From: an uncultured Parasphingopyxis sp. | GTDB lineage: Bacteria; Pseudomonadota; Alphaproteobacteria; Sphingomonadales; Sphingomonadaceae | Assembly: GCF_937129435.1 (NCBI RefSeq) | Contig: NZ_CAKZNF010000026.1 | Span: forward strand, 1 to 43,413 | Length of the DNA stretch: 43,413 nucleotides | Direction of reading: 5' to 3' | Shown here: positions 1 through 9,436 of the stretch, piece after piece | How the letters are laid out: every line of letters starts with the position of its first letter | Position numbering within the stretch: the first letter of the stretch is position 1 | Made by a program: the position numbers and the translations under genes | Notes under the pieces: model-generated | What the model was told of the DNA's origin: nothing | Database searches by the model: none | Seen by the model: the letters and a program-made list of their open reading frames with translations, nothing else

Positions 1-332
1 GGCACGATCAGGGGGACGTCCGGCTCCATACGAAAGAGCGAGCTGTTATCGATCACGGTGCAGCCGGCCTTTGCGGCCTTGGGTGCATATTCACGTGCGG
101 GGCCGGAACCAGCGGCGAACAGCGCGATATCCCATCCGGCAAAATCGAAATGCTCGATATTCCTGCACTTCAGCATCTTGCCGGAATCGCCCATCTCGAC
201 CTCGGTCCCGTGCGACCGCGGCGAAGCGACGGCGGCAACCTCGTCCGCCGGAAATTCGCGTTCGGCGAGGCAGGCGAGCATCTCGCGCCCGACATTGCCC
301 GTCGCACCGACCACGACGACCCGATAACCCAT
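1..332 (-). CDS. asd: Aspartate-semialdehyde dehydrogenase, N-terminal part (cut by window edge)
   Basis: The enzyme reduces aspartyl-4-phosphate to aspartate semialdehyde with NADPH, the branch point to lysine/diaminopimelate, threonine and methionine, in the cytoplasm. About 110 N-terminal residues are visible. They begin MGYRVVVVGATGNVGREM, the Rossmann GxTGxVG nucleotide loop of the family, followed by an SPRSHG segment and the FAAGSGPAREYAPKA and VIDNSSLFRM segments that typically precede the substrate site. The ATG ends at 332. The C-terminus, including the catalytic Cys and His, lies outside the window. It is downstream of rplS on the same strand, but a terminator-like hairpin separates the two, so it probably has its own promoter. 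dapF, which acts later in the same pathway, lies 6 kb away in another operon. Confidence 0.93.
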   Translation of the reverse strand, partial: MGYRVVVVGATGNVGREMLACLAEREFPADEVAAVASPRSHGTEVEMGDSGKMLKCRNIEHFDFAGWDIALFAAGSGPAREYAPKAAKAGCTVIDNSSLFRMEPDVPLIV

Positions 333-355
333 GAGAATATCCCTTCATTCGCAAA

Positions 356-397
356 CGAAAACGGCCGACAACCCGTTCGGGGCGCCGGCCGTTTCGC
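356..397 (-). terminator. Probable rho-independent terminator after rplS
   Basis: Read on the minus strand, GCGAAACGGCCG pairs with CGGCCGTTTTCG around a GC-rich loop, and the right arm runs into TTTTCGTTTG. It sits 30 nt past the rplS stop and just before asd. The T-tract is interrupted, so termination may be partial. Confidence 0.6.
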
Positions 398-427
398 TAA
401 TTGGTCCGATACTGGATCGGCGGTTTC

Positions 428-847
428 TTAGCTTTCGGCGGCTTCCGCGACCTCGGGCTGTTCGGTCTTGATCGTCTCGCGCTCGCGATCGTCGCGCTTT
501 TCGACGATACGCGCGCTCTTGCCGGTGCGGCCGCGCAGATAATAGAGCTTGGCCCGGCGCACGACGCCGCGCTTGACGACCGTCACGCTGTCCACATTGG
601 GGCCGTAGAGCGGAAAAACACGCTCGACGCCTTCGCCGAAAGAGATTTTGCGCACGGTGAAGCTCGAACCCATGCCCTTGTTCGAGCGGGCGATGCAGAC
701 GCCCTCGTAATTCTGAATACGCGTGCGTTCGCCTTCGACGACCTTCACGCCGACGCGGACCGTGTCGCCCGCCTTGAATTCGGGCAATTTCTTGCCGCTG
801 GTGATCGCATCGATGGCTTCCGCCTCGAGTTCCTGGATGAGATTCAT
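428..847 (-). CDS. rplS: 50S ribosomal protein L19
   Basis: L19 is a large-subunit protein at the 30S/50S interface. The 139-aa product starts [12 protein letters not shown], continues with [22 protein letters not shown] in part and [13 protein letters not shown], and has the [20 protein letters not shown] block, all characteristic of L19. An in-frame start 33 nt upstream would overlap trmD. The ATG at 847 is preferred because family members begin at this point, an AGGGACGA ribosome site precedes it, and it follows the trmD stop by one base. The C-terminus carries a short acidic tail. It is the last gene of the ffh-rpsP-rimM-trmD-rplS ribosome/tRNA operon. Confidence 0.96.
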   Translation of the reverse strand: MNLIQELEAEAIDAITSGKKLPEFKAGDTVRVGVKVVEGERTRIQNYEGVCIARSNKGMGSSFTVRKISFGEGVERVFPLYGPNVDSVTVVKRGVVRRAKLYYLRGRTGKSARIVEKRDDRERETIKTEQPEVAEAAES

Positions 848-848
848 C

Positions 849-1592
849 TCATTCGTCCCTTGTCTTGTTCCGTTGCGCACCAGAGGGCGACTGACCCGAA
901 GCGCTCCGGTAGCGCTCCCACAGATCCGGCCGCCTTAGCCGTGTATCTTCCTCGGCGCGGGCCTTGCGCCACGCCGCGATTTTCGCGTGATCCCCCGATC
1001 GCAACACTTCAGGGATCGCGCGCCCTTCCCATTCGACAGGCCGGGTGTAGTGCGGATATTCCAGAAGGCCCGTTTCGAAGCTCTCCTCCTCACCGCTTGA
1101 AGCCGCGCCCATTACCCCCGGCAGCAGCCGAATGCAAGCGTCGAGCAGCACCAGAGCGCCGATCTCCCCGCCCGAAAGCACATAATCGCCGATCGACACC
1201 TCTTCGACATCGCGCGCTTCGAAGATGCGTTCGTCGAAACCTTCGAAACGGCCGCACAGGATCGAGACACCCGGGCCGGCCGAAAGCTGCCGCACACGCT
1301 CTTGCGTCAACGACGCGCCACGCGGCGACATGGCGAGGACGGGGGCATCGGGCTGCCGTTCACGCGCCGCATCGATAGCGCTGCCCAACACATCGGCCTT
1401 GAGCACCATGCCCGCGCCGCCGCCCGCCGGCGTATCATCGACCGTGTGATGCTTGTCGGTCGCGAAATCGCGGATCTGCAGCGTATCGAGCGACCATTTG
1501 CGGTCTTCAAGCGCGCGCCCGGCAATCGACTGAGCAAGCGGCCCCGGAAACATCTCGGGGTAAAGGGTAAGGACGGTGGCGGCGAAGGTCAT
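849..1592 (-). CDS. trmD: tRNA (guanine-N1-)-methyltransferase TrmD
   Basis: TrmD methylates G37 of tRNAs, next to the anticodon, using SAM, and so prevents frameshifting. The 247-aa protein has the SPOUT trefoil-knot signatures: [25 protein letters not shown], and [20 protein letters not shown], which forms the SAM-binding knot. The C-terminal domain carries [11 protein letters not shown] and [12 protein letters not shown]. The start at 1592 ([15 protein letters not shown]) matches family N-termini. The ATG overlaps the TGA of the preceding small membrane gene as ATGA, so translation is probably coupled. The stop is one base before rplS. Confidence 0.96.
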   Translation of the reverse strand: MTFAATVLTLYPEMFPGPLAQSIAGRALEDRKWSLDTLQIRDFATDKHHTVDDTPAGGGAGMVLKADVLGSAIDAARERQPDAPVLAMSPRGASLTQERVRQLSAGPGVSILCGRFEGFDERIFEARDVEEVSIGDYVLSGGEIGALVLLDACIRLLPGVMGAASSGEEESFETGLLEYPHYTRPVEWEGRAIPEVLRSGDHAKIAAWRKARAEEDTRLRRPDLWERYRSASGQSPSGAQRNKTRDE

Positions 1593-1945
1593 TTGGACTT
1601 TTGCCAGACCCAAGCAATAAGAAATGGGAGGATCAGAATCGTGTACGCGATTGGCACTCCAATTCCGTAGAACAACATTGCCAGAAAATCTAAACGGCCC
1701 GGGTTTCCGTGGATTGTCGGATCATAGTCAACCGGAACTGACCTAGGAACGAGATAAATGTAAACGGCAAAACCGGCGGAAATCATCGGTAGTAGCCCAA
1801 GTCTCCAGAACCACCAAAGAAACGTATATCGATCATGCCCAAATCGACCGGCTACAAGGCAGAAGGCCGCCAACAACCAACCGAAACCACCGATTGCCAC
1901 TGCCCCTAGAATGATATTTTCAATCCACAAAATCCGCCTCCACAA
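1589..1945 (-). CDS. Unknown 118-aa membrane protein inserted between rimM and trmD
   Basis: I do not recognise this family. The protein is hydrophobic with three or four predicted membrane segments: about residues 9-33 ([18 protein letters not shown]...), 44-66 ([21 protein letters not shown]) and 87-113 ([19 protein letters not shown]...). It is Trp/Phe-rich. No ATG is available at the 5' end. The reading frame opens with TTG at 1945, which overlaps the end of rimM by 26 bases. Its TGA overlaps the ATG of trmD. Base composition is visibly more AT-rich than the flanking ribosomal genes. The coupling on both sides argues for a translated gene. The low GC suggests acquisition or relaxed selection. 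It could also be a decayed insertion that happens to remain open. Confidence 0.6.
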   Translation of the reverse strand: MWRRILWIENIILGAVAIGGFGWLLAAFCLVAGRFGHDRYTFLWWFWRLGLLPMISAGFAVYIYLVPRSVPVDYDPTIHGNPGRLDFLAMLFYGIGVPIAYTILILPFLIAWVWQKSK

Positions 1946-2405
1946 CGATCCGCTGCCGCCATTCGCGGACTGCTTTACTATTCAGAGGCACCAGAAACGT
2001 CGTCTTGTCTGGTCGTTGTATCTCTATTACGTCTCCTGCGCCGAAATTATACACTGCGATACAGCGACCGATATGGTCGCCGGTCGTCGACGTGCACGAT
2101 AGACCCTCAAGGTCGGAATAATAATATTCGTCATCGCCAAGTTCCGGCAATGAATCCCGTGCCACGGTCAATTCCGCCCCACGCAGCGCCTCGGCCTCGT
2201 TGCGATCCGCGATTTCGGCGAAACGGGCGATCGGCATCTTGCCCGTCGCCCGCACCGATTTCAGCGTCAGCGTCCGCCCCGCCGCTTCGAAGGTCTCGAA
2301 CGCCTTGAAGCTCTCGATGCTTTCGGAAAACAGTTTCAGGCGCACCTCGCCGCCAATGCCATGTGCACCGGCAATGGCGGCGAGGGTGACGCGTTTTTCG
2401 GACAA
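1920..2405 (-). CDS. rimM: Ribosome maturation factor RimM
   Basis: RimM binds S19 and assists maturation of the 30S head. The 161-aa protein has the N-terminal RimM barrel (LAAIAGAHGIGGEVRLKLFS, with the conserved GxHGxxGEV pattern) and a C-terminal PRC-barrel starting at DEYYYSDLEGL. The start is TTG at 2405, six bases past the rpsP stop, with an AAGGA ribosome site inside the end of rpsP. The C-terminal third is more AT-rich than the rest and less typical in sequence. The composition shift continues into the next membrane ORF. Confidence 0.93.
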   Translation of the reverse strand: MSEKRVTLAAIAGAHGIGGEVRLKLFSESIESFKAFETFEAAGRTLTLKSVRATGKMPIARFAEIADRNEAEALRGAELTVARDSLPELGDDEYYYSDLEGLSCTSTTGDHIGRCIAVYNFGAGDVIEIQRPDKTTFLVPLNSKAVREWRQRIVVEADFVD

Positions 2406-2411
2406 GGAGGG

Positions 2412-2981
2412 TTAGTCCTTCTTTTCGTCCTCGCCGCCGTTTTCGGCAGCGTCGTCGGCAGCAGCCTCTTCGGCCTTGGCCTCTTCGGCAGGCGCTTCCT
2501 CGGCGGCAGCCTCTTCAGCCGGAGCTTCTTCAGCAGCAGCTTCCTCGGCCGGAGCCTCTTCGGCGACAGCTTCCTCGGCGGCTTCCTCGGCGGGCGTCTC
2601 TTCGGCCGGAGCGGCCTCGGCGGCTTCAACGGCCTCCTTGGCGGCGTTGGCCTTCTCGGCCTTCTCCTCGGCGCGTTCCTTGGCTTTCTCGCCCGGCTCG
2701 GCCTTTTGCGGGTTGTTGCGCGCCTTGCGCTCCATGATGCCGGCGGCATCGAGGAAACGGGCGACACGGTCGGACGGCTTGGCGCCGACTTCGATCCAGT
2801 GCTTGGCGCGCTCCTCGTCGAGCTTCACGCGATCCGGATTATCCTTGGCGAGCAGCGGGTTGTAGCTGCCGATGCGCTCGATGAACTTGCCGTCACGCGC
2901 ATTGCGCGAGTCCGCAACGACGATCTTGTAATAGGGCCGCTTTTTCGCGCCACCGCGCGAGAGACGGATTGCAACAGACAT
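2412..2981 (-). CDS. rpsP: 30S ribosomal protein S16 with long Ala/Glu-rich tail
   Basis: S16 is a primary-assembly protein of the small subunit. Residues 1 to about 85 are canonical: [40 protein letters not shown], and [16 protein letters not shown]. The family is usually about 80-165 aa. Here the protein is 189 aa because about 100 residues of low-complexity Ala/Glu/Pro/Lys are appended, including three near-perfect copies of [10 protein letters not shown], before a charged end GEDEKKD. The tail is open and in frame with the core, and such tails occur in other alphaproteobacterial S16 proteins. It lies downstream of ffh and just upstream of rimM. Confidence 0.96.
   Translation of the reverse strand: MSVAIRLSRGGAKKRPYYKIVVADSRNARDGKFIERIGSYNPLLAKDNPDRVKLDEERAKHWIEVGAKPSDRVARFLDAAGIMERKARNNPQKAEPGEKAKERAEEKAEKANAAKEAVEAAEAAPAEETPAEEAAEEAVAEEAPAEEAAAEEAPAEEAAAEEAPAEEAKAEEAAADDAAENGGEDEKKD
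2460..2612 (-). repeat. In-frame degenerate tandem repeats encoding the S16 tail
   Basis: Iterated GCxGAGGAGGCTCCGGC-like units of about 30 bases encode [10 protein letters not shown] and shorter AEEA units. The copies differ at some positions, so they are not all recent duplicates. Confidence 0.75.
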
Positions 2982-3021
2982 TTCGTATTTCCTTCCGATT
3001 GAACTTCGATTTTTACGTGAT

Positions 3022-4476
<1,455 letters not shown>

Positions 4477-4519
4477 CGTCCTATTCCTTCCTGTCCCGCA
4501 AACATCGAGGGCGAAACGC

Positions 4520-4550
4520 AAAAAACGCCGGCGGGCGAAAACTCGCCGGC
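4520..4550 (-). terminator. Intrinsic terminator or attenuator in the ffh leader
   Basis: On the minus strand GCCGGCG, a ten-base loop, CGCCGGC and then TTTTTTGCG form a textbook rho-independent terminator. It stands 44 nt upstream of the ffh ATG and no gene precedes it on this strand. It must end either a short leader transcript of ffh (attenuation) or an independent small RNA starting somewhere in 4551-4720. Confidence 0.7.
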
Positions 4551-4718
4551 CAGCGGACGCCAATCTGGCGCTTCTTACGCATTCCTCGCGGAACGAATGC
4601 CGCGCAGATAGGCGAAATCGGCTCGGTTATCAAGCGATTCCCCGTCAGCGCCAGAGTTAACGCCGTTTTCACCCTGACCGGCGATAAAGGCGGCTTCGAT
4701 CGATACAGAAAGTCCGTG

Positions 4719-6374
4719 ATGACTATCACCCGTGCGGATAGCCCGACCCGAAATACCGGCGCAACCGTCGCCGATGGCCGCAACAACCGGCAGCGAGGCT
4801 GGGTCGCGACAGTCGTGGCGCTGGCGTCGGTCGCGATGTTCGCGGCCGTGGCCGGTGAAGTACTCGGCAATATCCTCGCGGGCACCGCTACCCATCGCGA
4901 CCCGATCCTCGCCGTAGCCCTGCTCCTTAATATCGCGCTGATCCTGATCGGCTGGCGGCACGATCGCGAGGTCAAGGAGGAGATCGCCAATCACAGCGAC
5001 GCCGCGCGCCGCGCCAATGCGCTCGCCACCAAGGATCCGCTGACCGGGCTGCACAACCGGCGATCGGCAGGCGAGATCGGCTCGCAGATGCTCGCCGAGA
5101 CCGAGCGCCGCCAGATGGCGCTGGCCATGCTCGTCGCCGATCTCGACGGATTCAAGCATGTCAACGATGTGCACGGCCATCATGCCGGCGACGAACTTTT
5201 GAAGATCGTCGCGGAAAAGATGCAGCGCATCCTGCCGCAATCGGCCCTTATCGCCCGCCTGGGCGGCGACGAGTTCGCCATGGCCTTCGCGTTCGAGCCA
5301 TCGGGAGCATCGACCGTGAATGCGATTGCCGACGACCTGATCGAGGCAATCGGCAGGCCGATCCCGATTGACGAACAGACCGTCCAGATCAGTGTATCGA
5401 TCGGTATCGCCCGGTCCGACCATGATTGCGAAACGGTGGAAACGCTCATGCGGCGCGGCGACATCGCGATGTACGCGGCCAAGAATCAGGGCAAGAGCCG
5501 CTCGGTCTGGTTCGACAAGACGATGGAACGCGAACTCCAGATCCGCAACAAGGTCGAGGCCGGTTTGCGGACAGGCATCCCGAAAGGCGAAGTCGTTCCC
5601 TATTACGAACCGCAGATCGATATCGCGACGGGGCGGCTTCACGGTTTCGAAGTCCTGGCCCGCTGGGTTCATCCGTCGGAAGGCGTCGTCGAGCCCGAAG
5701 TCTTCATCCACGTCGCCGAGGAGGCCGGCCTTATCGCCGATCTCTCCGAAAGCGTGATGCGCCAGGCGTTCATCGAAACCCGCAGCTGGGACCCCGAACT
5801 CGTCCTTTCGGTCAATATCTCGCCGACGCAGCTCAAGGACCCCTGGCTTTCGCAGAAGATCATCAAGCTTCTGACCGAAACCAACTTCCCGGCGAACAGG
5901 CTCGAGGTCGAGATCACCGAAACGGCGCTGTTCGACAATCTCGGCATCGCCAACTCGATCATCGCCAGCCTCAAAAATCAGGGTATCCGCATCGCGCTCG
6001 ACGATTTCGGCACCGGCTATTCCAGCCTGTCGCATCTGCGCTCGCTGCCATTCGACCGGATCAAGATCGACCGTAGCTTCGTCAGCTCGATCACGCAGGA
6101 CAATGAAAGCGCGGCGATCGTCGATGCGATCGCGCGGCTGAGCGGCAGCCTGGGCCTGCCCGTCACGGCGGAGGGAGTCGAGAATAGCGAGATCGAGGAA
6201 GCGCTGAAAAAGGTCGGTGCGATGCACGGTCAGGGCTGGCTGTTCGGCAAGCCGATGCCGATCCAGGATATCCGCCGCCTGCTCGCCGAGCGCGACATGA
6301 TCGTGCCACGCAGCCGCGAGGAAAAGGCCGAGGAAGCGCTGCAACAGATCCGGCAAATTCGCGGCACCGGCTGA
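4719..6374 (+). CDS. Membrane GGDEF-EAL protein (cyclic-di-GMP turnover)
   Basis: This 551-aa protein has two membrane segments (about residues 29-53 and 62-79), a GGDEF domain (about 103-270) and an EAL domain (about 285-535). The cyclase active-site loop GGDEF (182-186) is intact. The product-inhibition RxxD site expected nine residues earlier is absent. The phosphodiesterase motif is EVL (311-313) in place of EAL. The other EAL-domain motifs EITET, DDFGTGYSS, KIDRSF and AEGVEN are present, so both activities look possible. There is no sensory domain beyond the membrane hairpin. The ATG at 4719 is chosen. A GTG directly before it is the alternative. It is probably monocistronic. Confidence 0.92.
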   Translation: MTITRADSPTRNTGATVADGRNNRQRGWVATVVALASVAMFAAVAGEVLGNILAGTATHRDPILAVALLLNIALILIGWRHDREVKEEIANHSDAARRANALATKDPLTGLHNRRSAGEIGSQMLAETERRQMALAMLVADLDGFKHVNDVHGHHAGDELLKIVAEKMQRILPQSALIARLGGDEFAMAFAFEPSGASTVNAIADDLIEAIGRPIPIDEQTVQISVSIGIARSDHDCETVETLMRRGDIAMYAAKNQGKSRSVWFDKTMERELQIRNKVEAGLRTGIPKGEVVPYYEPQIDIATGRLHGFEVLARWVHPSEGVVEPEVFIHVAEEAGLIADLSESVMRQAFIETRSWDPELVLSVNISPTQLKDPWLSQKIIKLLTETNFPANRLEVEITETALFDNLGIANSIIASLKNQGIRIALDDFGTGYSSLSHLRSLPFDRIKIDRSFVSSITQDNESAAIVDAIARLSGSLGLPVTAEGVENSEIEEALKKVGAMHGQGWLFGKPMPIQDIRRLLAERDMIVPRSREEKAEEALQQIRQIRGTG

Positions 6375-6429
6375 GGCCGCCGTGGCGCTTCGGTAGACAG
6401 CCCCCCTCGCCGCGCCTAAATCGCGCGCC

Positions 6430-7236
6430 ATGCACACCCCCTTCCACAAGATGCACGGGCTCGGGAACGACTTTGTCGTAATCGATGCGCGCGACAGGCC
6501 GGTCGCCATGACCGGTCCGATCGCGCACGCCATCGCCGACCGGCATACGGGGGTAGGATGCGACCAACTTATCCTTTTGGAACGCGCCGAGGACGTCGAT
6601 GCCCGGATGCGCATCTTCAACGCCGATGGCGGCGAGGTGGAAGCCTGCGGCAACGCCGCACGTTGCGTGGTGCAGTTGCTCGGCGGCGATGCACGCATCG
6701 AGACGAGCGGCGGAATGATTAGCGGGACCGCGAACGGCGGCGATCCGACGGTCGATATGGGCGAACCACGGTTCGATTGGGAGGCGATCCCCCTCGCCTA
6801 TGCGATGGACACCGCCGATATGCCGGTCGGCTGGCACGGCCTCGATCATCCCGCAGCCGTGAATGTAGGCAATCCGCATATCGTTTTCTTCGTCGATGAC
6901 AGCGGCGCGGTGCCGCTGGCGGAAATCGGCCCGGAGATCGAAAACGATCCGCTCTTTCCCGAGCGGATCAACGTCAATATCGCGAGCATCGGCTCCGACG
7001 GCGGCATCGACCTTCACGTGTGGGAACGTGGAGCCGGATTGACGCGCGCCTGCGGCACCGGCGCCTGCGCGACGGCAGTGGCAGCGATCCGGCGCGGACT
7101 GGCGCAGAGCCCCGTCGCCGTCCGCCTGCCTGGCGGGACGCTCACTATCGACTGGCCCCCCGGCGGCACGATCAGGATGACCGGCCCGGCGACCCATGTC
7201 TTCGACGGCGAGATCGATCTGGAGGCGCTGGCATGA
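6430..7236 (+). CDS. dapF: Diaminopimelate epimerase
   Basis: DapF converts LL- to meso-diaminopimelate for lysine and peptidoglycan. The 268-aa protein starts MHTPFHKMHGLGNDFVVIDA, the family signature. It has both catalytic cysteines, in EACGNAARCV and RACGTGACAT, and the substrate-contact segment NPHIVFFVDD. It heads a tightly packed operon: its TGA overlaps the ATG of mtaB as ATGA. Confidence 0.97.
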   Translation: MHTPFHKMHGLGNDFVVIDARDRPVAMTGPIAHAIADRHTGVGCDQLILLERAEDVDARMRIFNADGGEVEACGNAARCVVQLLGGDARIETSGGMISGTANGGDPTVDMGEPRFDWEAIPLAYAMDTADMPVGWHGLDHPAAVNVGNPHIVFFVDDSGAVPLAEIGPEIENDPLFPERINVNIASIGSDGGIDLHVWERGAGLTRACGTGACATAVAAIRRGLAQSPVAVRLPGGTLTIDWPPGGTIRMTGPATHVFDGEIDLEALA

Positions 7237-8486
7237 GCGGCCCGGAGATTGTCACGCTGGGCTGCCGCCTCAACTTCGCCGAGAGCGAGGCGATGCGCGC
7301 CATGGCTGCGGGCCGTGACGACCTCGTGATCGTCAACAGCTGTGCTGTGACGGCCGAAGCCGTCCGCAAGACGCGTCAACAGGTCCGCAAGGCGCGCCGG
7401 TCGCGACCAGACGCCGAGATCGTCGTCACAGGCTGCGCTGCCCAGATCGAACCCGAGACCTTTGCCGATATGCCCGAGGTCGACCGCGTCCTCGGTAACC
7501 GCGAGAAGTTCGACATCACCGCTTTCGCGCAACCTTCGTCGACTTCGTTCGCCGTGTCCGATATCATGGCCGTGCGCGAAACCGCGCCGCACCTTGTCAC
7601 CGGATTTGCCGAACGCGCCCGCGCCTTTGTCGAGGTGCAGAATGGCTGCGACCATCGCTGCACCTTCTGTGTGATCCCCTATGGCCGTGGAAACAGCCGA
7701 TCCGTGCCAGCGGGCCTCGTCGTCGATCGGATCAAGGCGCTGGTCGACGAAGGCTATCGAGAGATCGTGCTGACCGGCGTCGATGTGACGAGCTACGGCC
7801 CTGATCTTCCCGGCAATCCCAGTCTCGGCCTGCTCGTCGAGCGGATTCTGAAAGGCGTGCCCGAGCTGCCGCGTCTCCGCCTGTCTTCGATCGATTCCGT
7901 CGAAATCGACGACCGGCTGTTCGAGATCATCACCGGCGAGCCGCGTTTCATGCCGCACCTCCATTTGTCGCTGCAGGCGGGTGACGATATGATCCTCAAG
8001 CGGATGAAGCGGCGGCACAGTCGGCAGCAGGCGGTTGAGATCGTTGACCGGTTGAAAGCAAAGCGGCCCGACATCGCGATCGGCGCCGACATCATTGCGG
8101 GCTTCCCCACCGAGACCGACGAGATGGCCGCCAACACGCTGGCGCTGATCGACGATTGCGATATCATCTACGGCCACATCTTCCCCTATTCCGCGCGCAA
8201 AGGCACACCGGCGGCGAAGATGCCGCAAGTCCCCGTGGCGATCCGCAAGCAACGGGCTGCGGCGCTGCGCGAGGCGGCGGCGCGGCGAAAAGGGGCCTGG
8301 CTCGACAGCCTAATCGGCACGCGGCAACGGGTGTTGATCGAGCGGGACGGCGCCGGCCATGCGGAAAACTTTACGGAAATTTGCATCCGCCATTCGCCCT
8401 TTCGCGGGAATGACGGGCTAGGTCAGATCGTCGAATTGAAGGTGACTCGCGTCGAAGGCGCGTCCCTTGTCGGAGAACCCGTATGA
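7233..8486 (+). CDS. mtaB: tRNA (t6A37) methylthiotransferase MtaB
   Basis: MtaB is a radical-SAM enzyme that adds a methylthio group to t6A37 in ANN-decoding tRNAs. The 417-aa protein has three N-terminal domain cysteines (LGCRLNFAES, NSCAVTAEA, TGCAAQ) for one Fe-S cluster, the radical-SAM CxxxCxxC in NGCDHRCTFCVIPYG, and a C-terminal TRAM-like segment (IGTRQRVLIERDG onward). LGCRLN and the short N-terminus fit MtaB better than MiaB or RimO. The start at 7233 overlaps the dapF stop, and the stop overlaps the ftsY start. The first residues are shared with no other reading of the frame. Confidence 0.93.
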   Translation: MSGPEIVTLGCRLNFAESEAMRAMAAGRDDLVIVNSCAVTAEAVRKTRQQVRKARRSRPDAEIVVTGCAAQIEPETFADMPEVDRVLGNREKFDITAFAQPSSTSFAVSDIMAVRETAPHLVTGFAERARAFVEVQNGCDHRCTFCVIPYGRGNSRSVPAGLVVDRIKALVDEGYREIVLTGVDVTSYGPDLPGNPSLGLLVERILKGVPELPRLRLSSIDSVEIDDRLFEIITGEPRFMPHLHLSLQAGDDMILKRMKRRHSRQQAVEIVDRLKAKRPDIAIGADIIAGFPTETDEMAANTLALIDDCDIIYGHIFPYSARKGTPAAKMPQVPVAIRKQRAAALREAAARRKGAWLDSLIGTRQRVLIERDGAGHAENFTEICIRHSPFRGNDGLGQIVELKVTRVEGASLVGEPV

Positions 8487-9436
8487 CCGAGTCGCTTTCC
8501 TGGACCGAACGCATGCGCGCCGGTTTCCGCAAGACGTCCGGGCGGCTCGGCGAAAATCTTGCCGGGCTCGTCAAGGAACGGCTCGACGAGGAAACGCTCG
8601 ACGAGATCGAGGAAGCCCTGATCGCGACCGATCTCGGCCCGGCGGTCGCCGCGCGCGTGCGCGACCGGCTGGCCGAAGGCCGATATGATCGGCATCTTTC
8701 CGAACTCGAAATTCGCGAAATTGTCGCCGACGAGCTGGAGACGATCCTTGCGAAGGTCGCTGTGCCCCTTGAGATCGACGCCTTTCCGCGCCCGCAGGTG
8801 ATGCTGGTCATCGGCGTCAACGGGTCGGGAAAGACGACGACGATCGCCAAGCTGGGGCATTGGCTGCTGGAAGACGATTACGGCGTGATGTTCGTTGCGG
8901 GCGACACCTTCCGCGCCGCCGCCATCGGCCAGCTCAAGGTCTGGGCCGAGCGTCTCGGCGTTCCGATCATTTTGGGCAAGGAAGGCGGCGATGCCGCGAG
9001 CCTCGTCTTCGAAGGCGTCAAGCAGGGCACGGAACAGGGCATCGATGCGCTGATCGTCGATACGGCGGGGCGGCTGCAGAACAAGGCGCATCTGATGGAC
9101 GAACTGGCCAAGATCCGCCGCGTTCTCGGTCGGCTCAACGAACAGGCGCCGCACAATGTCATCCTTGTGCTCGATGCGACGACGGGACAGAATGCGCTGT
9201 CGCAGATCGAGGTGTTCCAGCAAGTCGCCAATGTGACGGGACTCGTCATGACGAAGCTCGACGGCACGGCGCGCGGCGGTGTACTCGTTGCGGCAGCCGA
9301 AAAATTCGGATTGCCTATCCACGCCATCGGCGTGGGCGAAAAGCTGGAAGACCTGCGCCCCTTCGATCCGCGCGCCGTCGCCCGTGCGATAACCGGCGCC
9401 GACGAATTCGATCAACCCGACGAGAACCGCATATGA
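8483..9436 (+). CDS. ftsY: Signal recognition particle receptor FtsY
   Basis: FtsY is the membrane-associated SRP GTPase that docks Ffh-ribosome complexes at SecYEG. The 317-aa protein consists of the NG core with a short N-terminal region and no long acidic A domain, as is usual in alphaproteobacteria. Motifs: GVNGSGKTTTIAKLG (P-loop), GDTFRAAAIGQL, DTAGRLQNKAHLMDEL, TKLDGTARGG and GVGEKLEDLRPF. The ATG at 8483 overlaps the mtaB stop (ATGA), and the TGA overlaps the yciB start. Confidence 0.97.
   Translation: MTESLSWTERMRAGFRKTSGRLGENLAGLVKERLDEETLDEIEEALIATDLGPAVAARVRDRLAEGRYDRHLSELEIREIVADELETILAKVAVPLEIDAFPRPQVMLVIGVNGSGKTTTIAKLGHWLLEDDYGVMFVAGDTFRAAAIGQLKVWAERLGVPIILGKEGGDAASLVFEGVKQGTEQGIDALIVDTAGRLQNKAHLMDELAKIRRVLGRLNEQAPHNVILVLDATTGQNALSQIEVFQQVANVTGLVMTKLDGTARGGVLVAAAEKFGLPIHAIGVGEKLEDLRPFDPRAVARAITGADEFDQPDENRI

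Noticed and set aside
4575..6698. 707-aa open frame antisense to the GGDEF-EAL gene
   Set aside because: It is a shadow of GC-rich codon use. The opposite strand carries clear GGDEF and EAL motifs and no family is visible in this frame.
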